This document shows positions 5,752 through 8,764 of a stretch of DNA of 8,764 bases, one piece after another. This stretch comes from Desulfobacteraceae bacterium. Lineage in GTDB: Bacteria; Desulfobacterota; Desulfobacteria; Desulfobacterales; Desulfobacteraceae. Below the pieces are notes generated by a model. The model ran no database searches, was not told the origin of the DNA, and saw nothing but the letters and a program-made list of their open reading frames with translations. The position numbers and the translations under genes are program-made. The stretch lies in contig JAFLJU010000520.1 in assembly GCA_022712835.1 (NCBI GenBank), positions 1-8,764 of the forward strand, in the 5' to 3' direction. Numbering within the stretch: the stretch's first letter is position 1; each line of letters starts with the position of its first letter.

Positions 5752-7980
5752 TTATTTGTTGGGAGAATGAAGGCCATATTTTTTTAATTTTTCGTAGAGA
5801 GTGCTTCGGCTAATACCCAAACTTGTGGCAGCTGCGGTTTTATTCCAGTTACAGTCATAAAGAGCCTGACGAATTAAGTTCTCTTCATTGGCGGTGAGAA
5901 CTTTTGCTTTTTTTGTGGGCTGGGAGTTCATTGTTTGAATTAATTGGTTTGGTAAATCGGACATAAATATCTTGTCAGACTTTGACAAAGTAACAGCATG
6001 TTCAATACTATTTTCAAGCTCTCTGATATTACCAGGCCAATCATAATCTAAAAGTAGCCGCATGGCCTCTGGGTTTATCCCAGTAATTATTTTTTTTTGT
6101 TCAACTGCAAATTTTTTAAGGAAAAATTTAGCCAATAAAGAAACGTCATTTTTTCTTTCACGTAATGTCGGTAAATCAATTGGAATGACGTTCAATCGGT
6201 AGTAAAGATCCTCCCTGAAGTTTCCATTTTTAACCTCCTCTATAAGGTTCTTATTTGTTGCGGCCAATATTCGTGTATTGATTTTGATTGATTGATTCCC
6301 CCCGATTCGTTCAATTTTCTGGCTTTGTAATACCCTTAACAGCATTGTTTGGGCTGATAATGAAATTTCACCGATTTCATCCAAAAACACTGTACCTCCA
6401 CTGGCCTGTTCAAATCGTCCTGTTTTGCGCAGGACGGCTCCCGTGAATGCACCTTTTTCATGACCGAATAGTTCGCTCTCAAGCAATGTCGCTGGATAAG
6501 CTGAACAGTTAATTACAATAAAAGGTTTCTCAGCACGACAGCTTACATCATGGAGTGCTTTAGCCACCATTTCTTTCCCCGTACCACTTTCACCTTGTAT
6601 CAGAACGGTCGCATCGGTTGGAGCAACATCCTCAATCAATTTATATACAATTTGTATTTTGGGATCTTTACCCACCATTCCTTTATATCCGGAAACCTTA
6701 TCGATTTTACTTTTTAGTCCTTTGATTTCTTTATCATTCTCAGATGCCCTGTAAACTGCTCCGGAAGCTTGTTTAAGTATCAAATTAATAACATCCATTT
6801 CAGTTTTTACGCAGACACAATCATCCGGGCACGAAATGAGAATTGCACCTACAATCTGCTTGTGATGGTGAAACGGGAATATTGCCATCCGTGTAGATTC
6901 CTTAAGATGCTCTGGAAGTGGCAACGCTTCGATTTCAGCATTTTTTAAAAAAATGGGAGAGTCAATGTTGTCTATTTTATTGTGTAGCAGATCAAAATTT
7001 TCTTTTCCCAGTGAAATGAAATTGTTTTCTATTACAAGGTAAGCCATTTTTTGTTCATTATCAAAAACGATCATCGACAGATCCTTGCATTCAACAATAT
7101 CTTGAAGCGTTTCAATTAAAAAGGAGCATATTTTCTTCAAGTCCGGCAAGGCGGCAATTTTCTGAGATACGGAAAAGGTTGTCATCATTTGATTGTGAGC
7201 TCTATCAAGATCCTTGTTTTTTTGTTCTAATCGTTGGTTGTATTTTTTTAATCTGGTTGTATACTCTGCAATTCTTTCTAACATCGCATTGTAGGCTGCG
7301 ACCAGTTTGTTGACTTCAGCGAGTCCTTTAACATCAAGCCGTATATCAAGATTTTCTTCATCGATATCTTTTACAGCATTCGTTAATTTAATGAAGGGTT
7401 TAAGCAGGTGTGATATCAGCAAGTGGCTAAATACAAGCGTCACAACTAATACCCCAAAGGTAATCATTGTCATCTTAATGCTGAGTTGCTTTACCTTGAG
7501 CCTATATGGTTTTTCAGAAATACCCAATCTCAAAATGCCAGCCTTTTCTTCAAAAATTGGCCATCGGATATCAATAAATCTTTCATTTGTTTCGGAAACT
7601 AGTTTGGCCACATTGTTATTGTGAGAATCTACATTAATGAGCTTTACAGGTACACCGTCAGAAAATGTGTGTACCAACACCTTTTGATTGTTGATTATAA
7701 AAAGATATGAGACGGACGACTCGGTCTGCATTTGATCATCTAAAATTTTTTGTACGGCCACAAGGTCATTAATTAAAATTTTATCTGTCACGTCCAAGGC
7801 TAATTTGTGGGCTATATTTTCTGCCCTTGCTATTGCTCCGGACAAAAGAGTCGTACTATAATTTCGAATAACAAGTTGTGATACAACGATACCGGTAAAA
7901 ATGACAAGAAGGGCTACCGTAAGAAGTAGCATTGTCTTAAGGCTTTGGAAAAATTTAATATTCATTGGAAAATGTGACAC
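5752..7980 (-). CDS. Membrane-anchored sigma-54 transcriptional activator (HAMP-GAF-AAA+-Fis HTH)
   Basis: A 742-residue predicted inner-membrane transcription activator. Order: TM1 (about 15-37), a periplasmic sensor region (about 40-165), TM2 (about 168-193), HAMP (about 193-245), a coiled linker (240-265) and a GAF-like domain (about 270-410). The sigma-54 AAA+ domain (about 433-660) has Walker A GESGTGKE (463-470), the sigma-54 contact loop GAFTGA (510-515), Walker B VFLDEIGE (531-538) and W648-P-G-N-I-R-E-L. A Fis-type helix-turn-helix spans about 700-737. No histidine kinase or receiver domain is present, so periplasmic input should reach the AAA+ motor directly through HAMP and GAF. 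The GTG start at 7980 overlaps the stop of the PhnD-like gene (TAGTG), which implies translational coupling; ATG 7965 is a poorer alternative without a ribosome site. Likely target: the sigma-54 promoter at 5541-5556. It is AT-rich compared with genes to the left. Domain calls are firm; signal and target are inferred. Confidence 0.92.
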   Translation of the reverse strand: MSHFPMNIKFFQSLKTMLLLTVALLVIFTGIVVSQLVIRNYSTTLLSGAIARAENIAHKLALDVTDKILINDLVAVQKILDDQMQTESSVSYLFIINNQKVLVHTFSDGVPVKLINVDSHNNNVAKLVSETNERFIDIRWPIFEEKAGILRLGISEKPYRLKVKQLSIKMTMITFGVLVVTLVFSHLLISHLLKPFIKLTNAVKDIDEENLDIRLDVKGLAEVNKLVAAYNAMLERIAEYTTRLKKYNQRLEQKNKDLDRAHNQMMTTFSVSQKIAALPDLKKICSFLIETLQDIVECKDLSMIVFDNEQKMAYLVIENNFISLGKENFDLLHNKIDNIDSPIFLKNAEIEALPLPEHLKESTRMAIFPFHHHKQIVGAILISCPDDCVCVKTEMDVINLILKQASGAVYRASENDKEIKGLKSKIDKVSGYKGMVGKDPKIQIVYKLIEDVAPTDATVLIQGESGTGKEMVAKALHDVSCRAEKPFIVINCSAYPATLLESELFGHEKGAFTGAVLRKTGRFEQASGGTVFLDEIGEISLSAQTMLLRVLQSQKIERIGGNQSIKINTRILAATNKNLIEEVKNGNFREDLYYRLNVIPIDLPTLRERKNDVSLLAKFFLKKFAVEQKKIITGINPEAMRLLLDYDWPGNIRELENSIEHAVTLSKSDKIFMSDLPNQLIQTMNSQPTKKAKVLTANEENLIRQALYDCNWNKTAAATSLGISRSTLYEKLKKYGLHSPNK

Positions 7981-8764
7981 TATTTTAGATGTACCTTTGC
8001 AAACATAACTTGAACATTTTTATACCATTCTTCATGTGGCAACTCGAATCGATCAATGATTAAATTGTCGAGTATCTTTTTTCCATTCTCAGATTTATGC
8101 ATTGTTAAAATAACTTTTTGGATACTTTCCTTTAGTTGGGACTGCAAAAAAGATGAGGCTACCAAAGGAGGACTACCAAAGTAATCTGATTTTTTGATAA
8201 CACGAGTTTTAGATGTAAAATAGGGATTTTTTGCATTATAAAATTCCCACTTGTGCCCATCGACCGTCGCCCCGTCAACAAGACCCTTAGCTACTGCAAG
8301 AATTGAATTATCATGACTATAGGTGTAGGTGACACGATTAAAAAAAGAATCAGGGGCTTCGTTTTTTTGGTATAACCAAAAACGGGGGACTAAAGTACCG
8401 GTATTTGAATCAGGATCAGTGAATGCGAATATTTTTCCTCTGAGATCTTCCAAAGAATTGTATGGGGAGTTTTTTTGTACAATTAGATAAGACTGGTAAT
8501 ATGGTTTTCCTCTGACAATTGGTGTAGCAAGGCCTTCAAATTTATATTTTTCTTGTTCATTTGCATAGGGTCCGGAACAAACAAAGGCCAGGTCAATCAA
8601 CCGTTTTGGGAAGAGTTCATTGACTTCTGAATAAGTTTTTCGTTGGATTAAGACAACTTCGTAACCCACTTCTCTGCCGATATAATTTAATAGTTCTTCA
8701 TAATATACAAGGGTTTCTTTTGGGGATATCATTGCAGCGACAGCTACCCTAAGCTGTTTAGGGC
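7980..8764 (-). CDS. PhnD-family (phosphate/phosphonate-type) substrate-binding protein, N-terminus outside the window
   Basis: The C-terminal 261 codons of a periplasmic solute-binding protein of the PhnD/SsuA/transferrin-like fold. The frame is open to the right edge and begins P-K-Q-L-R-V-A-V-A-A-M-I-S-P-K-E-T, the usual first beta strand of mature PhnD proteins. The methionine at 8732 is therefore internal, and the signal peptide and start lie beyond 8764. The family ligand loop D-P-x-S-N-T-G (SNTG codons at 8397-8408) is present, as are a Y-S-H-D-N-S-I-L-A-V-A-K-G segment and V-D-G-A-T-V-D. Family members bind phosphonates, phosphite or other anions in ABC uptake; the ligand here cannot be read from sequence. 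No permease or ATPase gene follows. Instead the stop overlaps the start of a transmembrane sigma-54 activator, which suggests a sensory rather than transport role (inference). Base composition is AT-rich like the regulator. Confidence 0.88.
   Translation of the reverse strand, partial: PKQLRVAVAAMISPKETLVYYEELLNYIGREVGYEVVLIQRKTYSEVNELFPKRLIDLAFVCSGPYANEQEKYKFEGLATPIVRGKPYYQSYLIVQKNSPYNSLEDLRGKIFAFTDPDSNTGTLVPRFWLYQKNEAPDSFFNRVTYTYSHDNSILAVAKGLVDGATVDGHKWEFYNAKNPYFTSKTRVIKKSDYFGSPPLVASSFLQSQLKESIQKVILTMHKSENGKKILDNLIIDRFELPHEEWYKNVQVMFAKVHLK

Noticed and set aside
8730..8732. ATG at 8732 as start of the PhnD-like protein
   Set aside because: The frame is open to the window edge and the upstream residues L-R-V-A-V-A-A are the conserved first strand, so this methionine is internal and the gene is truncated by the edge.

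Overview
The window looks like chromosomal DNA from an anaerobic deltaproteobacterium (Desulfobacterota, probably a Desulfobacteraceae-type sulfate reducer). This rests on four things: a long HdrA-type flavoprotein with a C-terminal MvhD domain followed by an HdrC-like gene, a ZraP-like periplasmic protein behind a sigma-54 promoter, a PhnD-family binding protein paired with a sigma-54 activator, and the general style of the proteins. The taxonomic call is inference; there is no rRNA or other phylogenetic marker.

Left part (1-2953, minus strand): an Hdr operon. An 821-residue HdrA-like FAD/iron-sulfur protein with a fused MvhD-like domain is followed 43 nt later by an HdrC-like iron-sulfur protein that runs off the left edge. 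An hdrB-like gene may follow outside the window. Such modules move electrons between ferredoxin or NAD(P)H-linked donors and disulfide or quinone acceptors, sometimes by flavin-based electron bifurcation.

Middle part (2954-4967): a rhomboid intramembrane protease (minus) and, divergently, a fumarylacetoacetate hydrolase-family enzyme (plus). No functional link to the Hdr genes is visible.

Right part (4902-8764, minus strand): apparently one signalling unit. In order of transcription it has (i) a PhnD-family substrate-binding protein whose N-terminus lies beyond the right edge; (ii) overlapping it by one base (TAGTG), a 742-residue membrane-anchored regulator with TM, periplasmic domain, TM, HAMP, GAF-like, sigma-54 AAA+ and Fis-type HTH regions, but no kinase or receiver domain; (iii) a 274-bp intergenic region holding regularly spaced ACCCG/CGGGT half-sites and a consensus sigma-54 promoter; (iv) a ZraP-like secreted metal/stress protein ending in a clear intrinsic terminator. 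The arrangement recalls zraP-zraSR of enterobacteria, but the kinase/response-regulator pair is replaced by one transmembrane sigma-54 activator coupled to a solute-binding protein. This is the most interesting part of the window. The regulator and binding protein are clearly AT-richer (about 30-35% GC in sampled rows) than the rest (about 55-67%), so they may have a separate origin.

No rRNA, tRNA, CRISPR array, insertion sequence or phage gene was seen. No gene-free stretch exceeds 300 bases.
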